DNA of 64,000 bases from a virus. Each line of letters opens with the position of its first letter. Position 1 is the stretch's first letter. The notes under the pieces were generated by a model. The model saw nothing but the letters and a program-made list of their open reading frames with translations, had not been told where the DNA came from and did no database searches. Shown one piece after another: positions 1 through 7,550 of this stretch. Position numbers and translations under genes: made by a program. The stretch spans positions 1-64,000 of the IMG/VR virus record IMGVR_UViG_3300013111_000325; one strand, given 5' to 3'.

Positions 1-318
1 CATTATCTTGAATATGAAATGCAATATCCTGATCAAGAAAATGCATTTGATGATGATTCTGACCCATACGAAACAGGCTTCAATGAAGTGCATAGTCTTG
101 ATGATATTTTACCTGCTATCAAAAGAAGTATAAAAGAAAACACATCTTTCAAATTTAGAACAAGAGATGACTACGAGGTTATTGTGAACCCAAGAATTTC
201 AAAAAATATTTACGAAACATATTTGAAATTGAATGATTACAATAAAGAAAAATTTGCAAATAATCTCGTAGAAAGTAAAACCAGTTTTTGGAAAGTCGCA
301 TCATTTGCAACAAAGTAA
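1..318 (+). CDS. Small acidic protein in the gp67 position (5' end probably outside window)
   Basis: Unrecognised small protein just upstream of the prohead genes. The frame is open to the left edge of the window. An ATG lies at 19, but no Shine-Dalgarno sequence precedes it, so the gene may begin earlier. The visible N-terminal part is acidic (DDDSDPYE); the rest is mixed and helical-looking, ending in SFWKVASFATK. T4 places the small prohead core proteins gp67 and gp68 between the portal gp20 and the protease gp21, so by position this could be a prohead core component. That role is inference from order; I cannot show homology. Confidence 0.55.
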   Translation, partial: HYLEYEMQYPDQENAFDDDSDPYETGFNEVHSLDDILPAIKRSIKENTSFKFRTRDDYEVIVNPRISKNIYETYLKLNDYNKEKFANNLVESKTSFWKVASFATK

Positions 319-327
319 GGATAAAAC

Positions 328-894
328 ATGAGTACCGCATTTAGACCTGTAAGTTATACTGCATTAGCAAACGTAGCATCTGTTTCTACGGGTTCAGCAT
401 CTACAGGAGCATTTGCACCAAAGAGTCATGCAAGCGTATTAAGGGTTGCAACTACTGTTGATGCATATGTTAATATTGTAAGTCAAGCCGCCGATGTTGT
501 GGCTGATGTAAATAATGTATTAGTTCTCAGCGGAGATCCTGCATACATTAAAGTAGATACAATCAGAGGTGAGATATCGAGCATCACAGATCCTGGTTCA
601 GGTTCAACAACGGTTGTATTAAATCAACCAGATAATGGAACTGCACATGCGTTTGTTGTTGGAGATCTTGTTATTTTTGAAAATACAACAAATTACAATT
701 CTTATACAGTTTCAGGTGGAACGTTACCTGTTGTTACTGCCGTTACAAATTCTAGTGCATTCACAGTGGCATCTTCTGGTAGTTCAATAGCAAACGAAAC
801 TTCTGGTACAGTGAGAAAAGCATATAAGATGGGTATCAAAGCCACCACGGGTACAGGTAAAGCATCAGTACACGAAGTAACTTTACAAGGTTAA
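328..894 (+). CDS. Hypothetical structural protein, Ala/Ser/Thr/Val-rich
   Basis: 188-residue protein with AAGGA a few bases before the ATG. It is rich in Ala, Ser, Thr, Val and Gly and poor in charged residues, and appears beta-rich (for example STTVVLNQPDNG and VVGDLVIFENTT), as in virion decoration or fibre proteins. There is no signal peptide, membrane segment or catalytic motif. It lies 9 nt after the previous gene and 1 nt before the next in the run leading to the capsid genes, so a virion role is likely. I do not recognise the family. Confidence 0.6.
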   Translation: MSTAFRPVSYTALANVASVSTGSASTGAFAPKSHASVLRVATTVDAYVNIVSQAADVVADVNNVLVLSGDPAYIKVDTIRGEISSITDPGSGSTTVVLNQPDNGTAHAFVVGDLVIFENTTNYNSYTVSGGTLPVVTAVTNSSAFTVASSGSSIANETSGTVRKAYKMGIKATTGTGKASVHEVTLQG

Positions 895-895
895 T

Positions 896-1297
896 ATGTT
901 AAAATTTACAGATTTTTTCGATGGAAAAATAGAAGAACCAGTAGAAGTAGATCCTCATTCGGGCGATCCTCTTGATGAAAGAGTTCTTGGCGTCCAAGAT
1001 CGAATGAAACTTTCTCGTAGAATGAAACGTTTTCAACATAGAATACAGAGAAAACGGAAAATCCAAATGAGAAGAAAAGCAGATTCAGGTAGACTACAAA
1101 AAAGAGCAAGAAAAGGTGCCAGAAATGATATGAAAAAGAGAGTTTCTGGAGGTAAATCTTATAGAAAAATGAGTTTTGGTATGAAAAAAATGATAGATCA
1201 AAAGTTAGAAAATAAAGCAAAACAAAGTGCTATCAAAAGATTTACAAAAAGAAAAGTAAAGGATAAACGTAAACTAGACATTGCGAGAAGAAAATGA
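896..1297 (+). CDS. Highly basic protein in the gp68 (prohead core) position
   Basis: 133 residues. The N-terminus is short and acidic, followed by a long Lys/Arg-rich region (residues about 35-133, with runs such as RRMKRFQHRIQRKRK and GKSYRKMSFGMKKM). It overlaps the protease gene by 4 nt (ATGA), implying coupled translation. T4 gp68 is a similarly sized prohead core protein directly upstream of gene 21, which supports the same role by synteny. The extreme positive charge would also fit a DNA- or scaffold-binding core protein. No sequence match to gp68 is claimed. Confidence 0.6.
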   Translation: MLKFTDFFDGKIEEPVEVDPHSGDPLDERVLGVQDRMKLSRRMKRFQHRIQRKRKIQMRRKADSGRLQKRARKGARNDMKKRVSGGKSYRKMSFGMKKMIDQKLENKAKQSAIKRFTKRKVKDKRKLDIARRK

Positions 1298-1938
1298 AAT
1301 TAATTACAGAAATTAATGAGGATCTTGAATACGTTATTGAAGGTACAGGAAATAATAAAAGTATGTACATCAATGGTGTATTCATGATGAGTGAGACAAA
1401 AAATCGCAATGGAAGAATTTATGGTAAAGATATTTTATTCAATGAAGTAAATAGATATCGTAAAGAATATGTAGATAAAAATAGAGCATTTGGCGAACTC
1501 GGACATCCAGAAGGACCTACAATAAACCTTGAGCGAGTTTCGCATATGATTAGAGAACTAAAAGAAGACGGAAATAATATTGTAGGTAAAGCGAAAATTA
1601 TGGACACACCTTATGGTAACATTGTCAAAAATTTGATTAATGAAGGTGCCAAGTTAGGTGTATCTTCAAGAGGTATGGGTTCTCTTGAAGAAAAAGGTGG
1701 TGCTAACTATGTCAAAGATGATTTTTATTTGGCGACCGCCGCAGACATTGTAGCAGACCCTTCTGCTCCCGATGCGTTTGTTGATGGTATTATGGAAGGT
1801 AAAGAGTGGATTTGGGATAATGGTGTGGTTAAAGAGGCCACTATCGCAAAGATTAAAGAAAGTATTAAGAGAAGTCCTGCTTCTAATCTTGATAATAACA
1901 AGTTGAAAGCATTTAATTCTTTTCTTTCTAAACTTTAG
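1294..1938 (+). CDS. 21: Prohead core protease, T4 gp21 family
   Basis: Serine-type maturation protease that digests the scaffold and trims head proteins at (I/L)-x-E sites inside the prohead. The 214 residues match T4 gp21 in length (212). Visible active-site blocks in order are GELGHPEGP (His), GVSSRGMGS (Ser) and DIVADPSAPDAFV (Asp). The extreme N-terminus contains an ITE (residues 4-6) that may be a self-processing site. Position between the core proteins and the scaffold is exactly as in T4. Confidence 0.93.
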   Translation: MKLITEINEDLEYVIEGTGNNKSMYINGVFMMSETKNRNGRIYGKDILFNEVNRYRKEYVDKNRAFGELGHPEGPTINLERVSHMIRELKEDGNNIVGKAKIMDTPYGNIVKNLINEGAKLGVSSRGMGSLEEKGGANYVKDDFYLATAADIVADPSAPDAFVDGIMEGKEWIWDNGVVKEATIAKIKESIKRSPASNLDNNKLKAFNSFLSKL

Positions 1939-1942
1939 GTAT

Positions 1943-1950
1943 TATAAATA
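1943..1950 (+). promoter_or_regulatory. T4-type late promoter (TATAAATA)
   Basis: An exact TATAAATA box sits in the 47-nt gap between genes 21 and 22, with no -35 element, as expected for a promoter read by host RNA polymerase carrying gp55. It would drive scaffold and major capsid protein. Confidence 0.75.
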
Positions 1951-1985
1951 TAAACAGAGATTTTCTCAAAATATTAGGAGTTTCT

Positions 1986-3281
1986 ATGTCAAAGAAAGAA
2001 ATTCTGGAGCAGGAGCAAGAAGTGCAAGAAGAAACTGAAGTTCAGGTTTCAGAAAATAGTCAGGTAGAAGAAGATTTATCGGCGCCTGGCCAGAGCAAAT
2101 CAACTACAGATAAAACAAATACACAAGCCACAGGTGTAAGGGCGGCTAAAAGATCGTTAGATAAGAAAAGCCCTCAAGATGCTCAGCCTAGTCTATCGGC
2201 AGATCAGAGTTCCGACGATGTTGGTGCTGATCCTACGAAGAGTGGTGCTGAAGATGGTGGCCAGTCAACATCAAAACCAAACTACACTCAAAGTGTAGGT
2301 AAAGCAAAGTCAGGAAAAATGTCAGAATCAGCAACTAGAATGGGCATGATTAAAGATATCTATGACCTATTACAAGAGATGGATAAAGATTCGATTGAAG
2401 AAGTACGTAAGGCACTTTCTGAAGAAGAATCAGGTGAAGAAACAGAAGAGGCTGAAAATACTCAGGTTCTTTCTGAGGACGAACTTGAAGAATTGAAGAA
2501 AGAGTATCAAATCGATATTAAATCTGATGTTGAGGCTTTGATTCAAGGTGAAGAGTTGTCCGAAGAATTCAAGGAAAAAGCGGCAACAATTTTTGAGGCC
2601 GCAGTATTTGCAAAGGTAAACGAAGAGGTTAACCAAAGAGTAGAAACTCTTGAAGAGCAATACAAAACTCAGTTAGAAGAAACCATTCTTGAGACAAGAG
2701 AAGAAATGGTCAAGAAAGTCGATGACTACTTGAACTATGTTGTTAAAGAGTGGATGCAAGAGAATGAATTGGCAATTGAAAAAGGAATTAGATCCGAGAT
2801 TGTTGAAGATTTCATGGTTGGTCTTAAAAATCTTTTTGTCGAACATTATATCGACATTCCAGAAGAAAAGGTTGATCTTGTTGACGATCTTTTTGCTAAG
2901 GTTGAAGACCTTGAAGAATCCTTGAACAAAGAGATGGAAAAGAATGTAGATATGCAAAGCGAACTTAAAGAATATAAGAAGTTTGAGGCTATCGCAAACA
3001 TTTCTGAAGATCTTACAGATGTTCAAGTAGAAAAAATGCAAAAACTCGCTGACAGTGTAGACTATGATTCTGAAGAAGAGTATGCAGAAAAATTGCAGGT
3101 AATTAAAGAAAATTATTTTCCTGCTAAAGGTTCAGTTGCTACAGAAGAAGCATCTACAAATGATGATTCACAACCTGAAGTATTAACTGAAGAGGAAGCC
3201 AAAGAAGTTGAAGAAACGGCAGAAATGTCTGACACTATGAAATGGTATAGTTCGGCTATCTCACGAACAATTAAAAAATAA
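1986..3281 (+). CDS. 22: Prohead scaffold protein, T4 gp22-like
   Basis: 431 residues, very Glu/Lys-rich, predicted mostly helix and coiled coil (about residues 110-390), with a low-complexity Ser/Thr/Gln/Asp N-terminal 100 residues. T4 gp22 is the main internal scaffold of the prohead and is degraded by gp21. This protein is longer than T4 gp22 (269). It is assigned by position directly between the protease and capsid genes and by composition. AGGAG lies 6 nt before the ATG, and a late promoter stands upstream. Confidence 0.85.
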   Translation: MSKKEILEQEQEVQEETEVQVSENSQVEEDLSAPGQSKSTTDKTNTQATGVRAAKRSLDKKSPQDAQPSLSADQSSDDVGADPTKSGAEDGGQSTSKPNYTQSVGKAKSGKMSESATRMGMIKDIYDLLQEMDKDSIEEVRKALSEEESGEETEEAENTQVLSEDELEELKKEYQIDIKSDVEALIQGEELSEEFKEKAATIFEAAVFAKVNEEVNQRVETLEEQYKTQLEETILETREEMVKKVDDYLNYVVKEWMQENELAIEKGIRSEIVEDFMVGLKNLFVEHYIDIPEEKVDLVDDLFAKVEDLEESLNKEMEKNVDMQSELKEYKKFEAIANISEDLTDVQVEKMQKLADSVDYDSEEEYAEKLQVIKENYFPAKGSVATEEASTNDDSQPEVLTEEEAKEVEETAEMSDTMKWYSSAISRTIKK

Positions 3282-3311
3282 TCCTAACGCACCCTATAGG
3301 AGAAAGTAAAT

Positions 3312-4700
3312 ATGTATTTGTCTGAACAACTACAAAAAAAATGGGGTCCAATTCTTGAGCACCCAGATTTGGGTAATATCAAGGACCCATACAAGAGAGC
3401 AGTAACAACTCTCTTGTTAGAAAACCAAGAAAAAGCACAGAGCATGGACAATGAAGTCTTGTCTTCACAAAACTTCTTGACAGAAGCGGGTTTTGGTGCT
3501 GGTACAATGCCAGATACACCTGCCGCTCACACGGCAGCCGGTGGTGGTCACGTTGCAAAATTTGACCCAATTCTCATTTCTCTCGTAAGAAGAGCAATGC
3601 CTAACTTGATTGCATATGACATTTGTGGTGTGCAACCAATGACAGGTCCTACTGGTCTTATTTTCGCAATGAGATCTAAGAAAGGTTCTGGTTCAGGTAG
3701 TGAAACATTCTACGATGAAGTAACACCAGCATATTCAGGTAATACCAATACAACTGATACAACTTCATTGAACCCAGGTCTTATGATTGTTGCTAATGCT
3801 TCTGCTACAGGTGGTGGTGCTGGTAACACATCTTATCTTGACACTGGTGGTCCTATGGAAACCGCTAGAGCAGAACATTTGACACCTGCTAATATGTCTT
3901 TCAGTATCGAGAAGTTGAGTGTAACTGCTAGATCAAGAGCATTGAAAGCAGATTACACAATGGAAGTCGCCCAGGATCTTAAAGCCGTTCACGGTCTTGA
4001 TGCTGAAACAGAACTTTCCAACATTCTCTCAGCAGAAATTCTTGCTGAAATTAACAGAGAAGTTGTACGTAAGATTTACGGTGAAGCAAAAATTGGCGCA
4101 CAACATAACACAACCGCCGCTGGTATTTTCGATCTTGACACCGACTCTAATGGTCGTTGGTCTGTTGAAAAATTCAAGGGTCTCATGTTCCAGATTGAGC
4201 GTGAAGCAAACGCTATCGCAAAAGACACACGTAGAGGTAAAGGTAATATCATCATTACTTCTTCTGATGTTGCTTCTGCATTGCAAATGGCTGGTGTTCT
4301 TGATTATACACCTGCTCTTGATAGCAATAACATTAGCCCAGATGACACAGGCAATACTTTTGTTGGTGTTCTTAATGGTCGCTACAGAGTGTATATCGAT
4401 CCATATGCAGTAGCCAGTTCCACAAACTGGTTCGTAGTAGGTTATAAAGGTTCTTCAGCATATGATGCTGGTATCTTCTACTGCCCATATGTCCCATTGC
4501 AAATGGTACGTGCGGTTGATACTAATACATTTCAACCAAAAATTGGATTTAAGACTCGCTATGGCATGGTCAGAAATCCATTTGCCCAAGGTTCAACAGC
4601 CAGAAGTTCAGTTGCCGGTTTTGATATCGGTGGTGATGATACTACATCTGTACAAAGCAACGTCTACTACAGACTTGTTCGTGTAAATAACTTGATGTAA
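3312..4700 (+). CDS. 23: Major capsid protein, T4 gp23 family
   Basis: 462 residues (T4: 521). It forms the hexameric shell after proteolytic removal of the N-terminal propeptide. The sequence NFLTEAGFG carries a good gp21-type site, cutting after Glu58 (L-T-E|A), close to the T4 cleavage at residue 65. The body contains capsid-typical stretches such as PNLIAYDICGVQPMTGPTGLIFAMRSK and a Gly-rich insertion near residue 170. AGGAG lies just before the start. A strong terminator follows the stop, isolating the head operon. Confidence 0.95.
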   Translation: MYLSEQLQKKWGPILEHPDLGNIKDPYKRAVTTLLLENQEKAQSMDNEVLSSQNFLTEAGFGAGTMPDTPAAHTAAGGGHVAKFDPILISLVRRAMPNLIAYDICGVQPMTGPTGLIFAMRSKKGSGSGSETFYDEVTPAYSGNTNTTDTTSLNPGLMIVANASATGGGAGNTSYLDTGGPMETARAEHLTPANMSFSIEKLSVTARSRALKADYTMEVAQDLKAVHGLDAETELSNILSAEILAEINREVVRKIYGEAKIGAQHNTTAAGIFDLDTDSNGRWSVEKFKGLMFQIEREANAIAKDTRRGKGNIIITSSDVASALQMAGVLDYTPALDSNNISPDDTGNTFVGVLNGRYRVYIDPYAVASSTNWFVVGYKGSSAYDAGIFYCPYVPLQMVRAVDTNTFQPKIGFKTRYGMVRNPFAQGSTARSSVAGFDIGGDDTTSVQSNVYYRLVRVNNLM

Positions 4701-4726
4701 TTTTTCTTGTACATTAAGTTATAGTT

Positions 4727-4763
4727 AAAAGGGGGATCCATCTCACGAGGGTCCCCTTTTTTT
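4727..4763 (+). terminator. Rho-independent terminator after gene 23
   Basis: The arm AAAAGGGG is followed by CCCCTTTT and a run of seven or more T. The central bases pair partly. It ends the capsid transcription unit. Confidence 0.85.
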
Positions 4764-4782
4764 GTATGAAAAACTTGGTGAT

Positions 4783-4848
4783 CCCAAACAAAAATACCCC
4801 CTCCAAAATCCGGATGGAAAAATCACCCAAAAAGTCGGCTTAAAAATG
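4783..4848 (+). repeat. 66-nt dispersed element, copy A (degenerate)
   Basis: Aligns without gaps to 20836-20901 with about 52 of 66 positions identical by hand count. Both copies begin CCCAAACAAAAAT and carry a CTCC...CCGG hairpin core, then an AAAAAGT(C/T)GGCT block. In this copy the hairpin is imperfect, and its last bases form the start codon of the following gene. Confidence 0.7.
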
Positions 4849-5565
4849 ATATTTGTAATTGGTAATGGTGCCTCACGAAAAAATGTAAATCTAAACATTT
4901 TAAAACAACATGGTAAAGTTATTGGATGCAATGCTCTTTACAGAGATTTTGCTCCTGATCATTTGTTCGCAAACGACTCAATCATATTACATGAAATTTT
5001 ATCGAGTGATTATCCCAAACATCATGAAGTTTTTTTACTAAAAGGAGAAATACAATTTTTATCAGAAGATTTATATTTCAATATTAAAATGGGTCTCTCT
5101 AATATTACAGAGAATGAAAAAAATAATTCGACAGAATTTATTGTTCACGGAATGAATGATAGTGAACCATATCTTACATGGCTACCTCGTGGTCATAAAC
5201 TAAAAGAAACGTCTTGGGTAGAAACTGATGATATTCTAATATACAATACAGGATTTAACGCATGTAGATTAGCATGTGAGTTATATCCTGATGAAGATAT
5301 TTACATGATAGGTTTTGATATCTTTGGTAAGAGGAACAATTTGTATGATGGTACATACGGATATCACGATCCAGAAAGAGAACATTATGAAGAGCAGGGA
5401 TGGGTAGTTATTTTTAATCAATTACCATCAATATATCCGAATATAAATATAAGAAGAGTTATAGATTATGGACCAGAACTTGAAAACATACAAAGTATTA
5501 CTTACGAAGAATTATGTCAACATTCTCAAATCAACCTGACAACTTTAATTACTTCAACCCAGTAG
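4846..5565 (+). CDS. Putative GT42/DUF115-like glycosyltransferase
   Basis: 239 residues. An in-frame ATG at 4762 exists, but it lies in the terminator tail and the repeat element. The ATG at 4846 gives the natural N-terminus MIFVIGNGASRKNVNL, a nucleotide-binding-like GNGxS loop seen at the start of Cst-II-type (GT42) and DUF115 proteins. The later segment YNTGFNACRLACELYP followed by IYMIGFDIFG resembles the second conserved block of those families. The role would be sugar transfer to a surface or virion glycan; this is a moderate-confidence fold guess. It overlaps the next gene by 52 nt and contains that gene's probable late promoter. Confidence 0.5.
   Translation: MIFVIGNGASRKNVNLNILKQHGKVIGCNALYRDFAPDHLFANDSIILHEILSSDYPKHHEVFLLKGEIQFLSEDLYFNIKMGLSNITENEKNNSTEFIVHGMNDSEPYLTWLPRGHKLKETSWVETDDILIYNTGFNACRLACELYPDEDIYMIGFDIFGKRNNLYDGTYGYHDPEREHYEEQGWVVIFNQLPSIYPNINIRRVIDYGPELENIQSITYEELCQHSQINLTTLITSTQ
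5442..5449 (+). promoter_or_regulatory. Candidate late promoter (TATAAATA) inside upstream gene
   Basis: Exact TATAAATA 65 nt before the start of the tail-tube-like gene. It lies inside coding sequence, so chance is possible, but its placement before a virion gene fits. Confidence 0.45.
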
Positions 5566-6053
5566 GGTTCAAATTTGAAGTAGATAAACTTCCAAATGTT
5601 AATTTTTTCTGTCAATCTGCTACACTACCTGGACTCACACTAGGAGAAGCAACTCTACCAAACCCATTTAGAGATATACCAACACCAGGTGATAAAATAT
5701 TATTTGAGGAATTAACAATTAGATTTATTGTTGATGAAGAACTACAAAATTGGCTTGAAATGAAAGAGTGGATATTTGGATTAGGATATCCAAACCGTCA
5801 AGAAGAATATGTTAAATTAGCAAAAGAAAATTCAGGTATAAAACCAAAAGGAAACAAATACTCAGAAGGTGTTCTTATGATTTTGACCAGTCATAAAAAT
5901 GCACAAATCAAAGTTACTTTTCAAGATCTATGGCCAGTGACTTTATCTGGTATACAAATGGATTCTTCTGTAACTGAAGTAGATTATATTACCGCAGATG
6001 CCACATTTGCGTACACAATATATAATGTAGAACGATTAATTGGAGAACATTAA
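5514..6053 (+). CDS. 19: Tail tube protein, T4 gp19 family
   Basis: 179 residues. The N-terminal block VGFKFEVDKLPNVNFFCQSA and TLPGLTLGEA, a central TIRFIVDEELQNW, and the C-terminal DLWPVTLSGIQMDS match the gp19 tube fold (T4 gp19 has GLWPTNVGELQLD at the same place). In T4, gene 19 sits with the tail genes, not next to gene 23, so this could be the main tube protein or a gp19-like paralogue such as a tail completion factor. Translation probably starts at the ATG overlapping the upstream gene. Confidence 0.75.
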   Translation: MSTFSNQPDNFNYFNPVGFKFEVDKLPNVNFFCQSATLPGLTLGEATLPNPFRDIPTPGDKILFEELTIRFIVDEELQNWLEMKEWIFGLGYPNRQEEYVKLAKENSGIKPKGNKYSEGVLMILTSHKNAQIKVTFQDLWPVTLSGIQMDSSVTEVDYITADATFAYTIYNVERLIGEH

Positions 6054-6065
6054 TTATGAGGTTTG

Positions 6066-6506
6066 ATGAAATTAGAAGAAATACAAGAATCATGGTCCAG
6101 TGACAGTCAAATTGATGATACAGAATTAGATAATGAATCTCTCAAAATTCCTGAATTACATCACAAATATTTTAGAATATTTTCAGATGAAAAACTCAAA
6201 CTTGTGCGAATGTATTCAAAGCAAAAAGAGTTACGCAGACTAAAATGGTTGTATTACACAGGAAAACTTGATCAAGAAACACTAGAAAATTTAGAATGGC
6301 ATGTGTTTGAACTTGACATAAAAAAGAACCGAAGTGATTTAGAAATGTTTATAGAATCCGACAAAGATATTCTAGAATTAGTAGAAAAAATATCATATCA
6401 AAAAGAAAAAATAGATTATTTAGAATCAATTATTAAAACATTAAATACACGAGGGTTTCAAATTAAGAACGCAATTGATTGGAAACGCTTTACTATGGGG
6501 ACTTGA
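6066..6506 (+). CDS. uvsY: Recombination mediator UvsY
   Basis: 146 residues (T4: 137). UvsY loads the UvsX recombinase on gp32-coated single strands. The N-terminus MKLEEIQESW parallels T4 MRLEDLQEE, and the C-terminus KTLNTRGFQIKNAIDW matches T4 KSRGFAIKHIQDM. The rest is charged and helical. The ATG at 6066 was chosen over the TTG codon before it because GAGG lies 4 nt upstream. In T4, uvsY and uvsW are also neighbours; here one glycosyltransferase gene separates them. Confidence 0.85.
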   Translation: MKLEEIQESWSSDSQIDDTELDNESLKIPELHHKYFRIFSDEKLKLVRMYSKQKELRRLKWLYYTGKLDQETLENLEWHVFELDIKKNRSDLEMFIESDKDILELVEKISYQKEKIDYLESIIKTLNTRGFQIKNAIDWKRFTMGT

Positions 6507-7550
6507 ATGTATGATATATTGATAATGACAGGATCATCATTAGATCCTGCTGATGGTGGTACAATGGGTGGTACTGAAAGACAAATTCTTTCCGTTGCCG
6601 AATCATTGGCACACGAAGGTTTAGATGTTGCAATAGTACATTCTATTACAGATGGTACTGATAAAGTTATTAATGGAGTAAAACATTTGAATACCTATAG
6701 ACATTATTATGATTATTCTAAAGTAAGATTGATGGCAAATCATTTTGGATATTCTGGTAATTTTCACAGAAACTATACTATGAGTAATGTTCATGTACCT
6801 CCAATGTCACCTATTGAAATGAATTGTGCAGAAAAAACATATTGTTGGTTTCACAACTGGTTTCATCTTTCTAATAATGATTATCCTAGAATTTTTAATT
6901 CTAAAGCGGTAGCAAAATATGTTTATGAACAAAATCCTTTTAGTCACATGGTAAAAAAATTACCTGATGATAAAGTAATTTACTATATGATTCCTAAAGG
7001 ACTAGTCGTACAGCCACAAGAAAAAAGACAGGATTATTTGTTCTGGATGAGTGCTTTCGGTAAAGGCATGAAAGAAGCAATTTTAATGTATATTTCTTTG
7101 TTTGAGAGAGGCTTGACTAAAAGACCTTTCCACATTGCAATACCACCGCAAAGAGACAGAAAAGATGTAGAAGTAGTAGAAAAAATGTTAATAGATGTGA
7201 ATAAGAATGGATATCCTATAAGATTTTTTGGTGAGATGAAGTATGCTGATGCATTGACTAAATTAAGTAAAGCCGCCTGTCTTTTTCGACCTGGATTACC
7301 TCAAGAGACATTTGGACTTGTTTACTTAGAAGCAAATCAATTAGGTGTTCCTGTTCTCACATATAAGGGTGATGCAGGAGAAGAAATTTTACAAGATAAA
7401 CACAATATGTTAATAGATAAACATCACAAACTACAAGACATATCGAACTGGTTAATAGATATAGACGAGCAAAAAACAACAGTAGACATGAGCAAATTTG
7501 ATCCAGATAGAATAAAGAAACAGTGGATTAAATTGATAGAAAATGCATAA
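6507..7550 (+). CDS. GT4-type glycosyltransferase
   Basis: 347 residues with a GT-B arrangement. The N-terminal GGTMGGTERQILSVAESL is the donor/acceptor loop and first helix typical of family GT4. The C-terminal half has FRPGLPQETFGLVYLEANQL with the conserved E-x7-E pattern, then GVPVLTYKGDAGEEIL. It begins directly after the uvsY stop and its stop overlaps the uvsW ATG (TAATG). It probably modifies a surface or virion glycan; the substrate is unknown. No other evidence of DNA glucosylation is seen here. Confidence 0.8.
   Translation: MYDILIMTGSSLDPADGGTMGGTERQILSVAESLAHEGLDVAIVHSITDGTDKVINGVKHLNTYRHYYDYSKVRLMANHFGYSGNFHRNYTMSNVHVPPMSPIEMNCAEKTYCWFHNWFHLSNNDYPRIFNSKAVAKYVYEQNPFSHMVKKLPDDKVIYYMIPKGLVVQPQEKRQDYLFWMSAFGKGMKEAILMYISLFERGLTKRPFHIAIPPQRDRKDVEVVEKMLIDVNKNGYPIRFFGEMKYADALTKLSKAACLFRPGLPQETFGLVYLEANQLGVPVLTYKGDAGEEILQDKHNMLIDKHHKLQDISNWLIDIDEQKTTVDMSKFDPDRIKKQWIKLIENA

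Noticed and set aside
4762-4845. Upstream ATG start for the glycosyltransferase-like gene
   Set aside because: It lies in the terminator tail, and the extra 28 residues are the translated repeat element.
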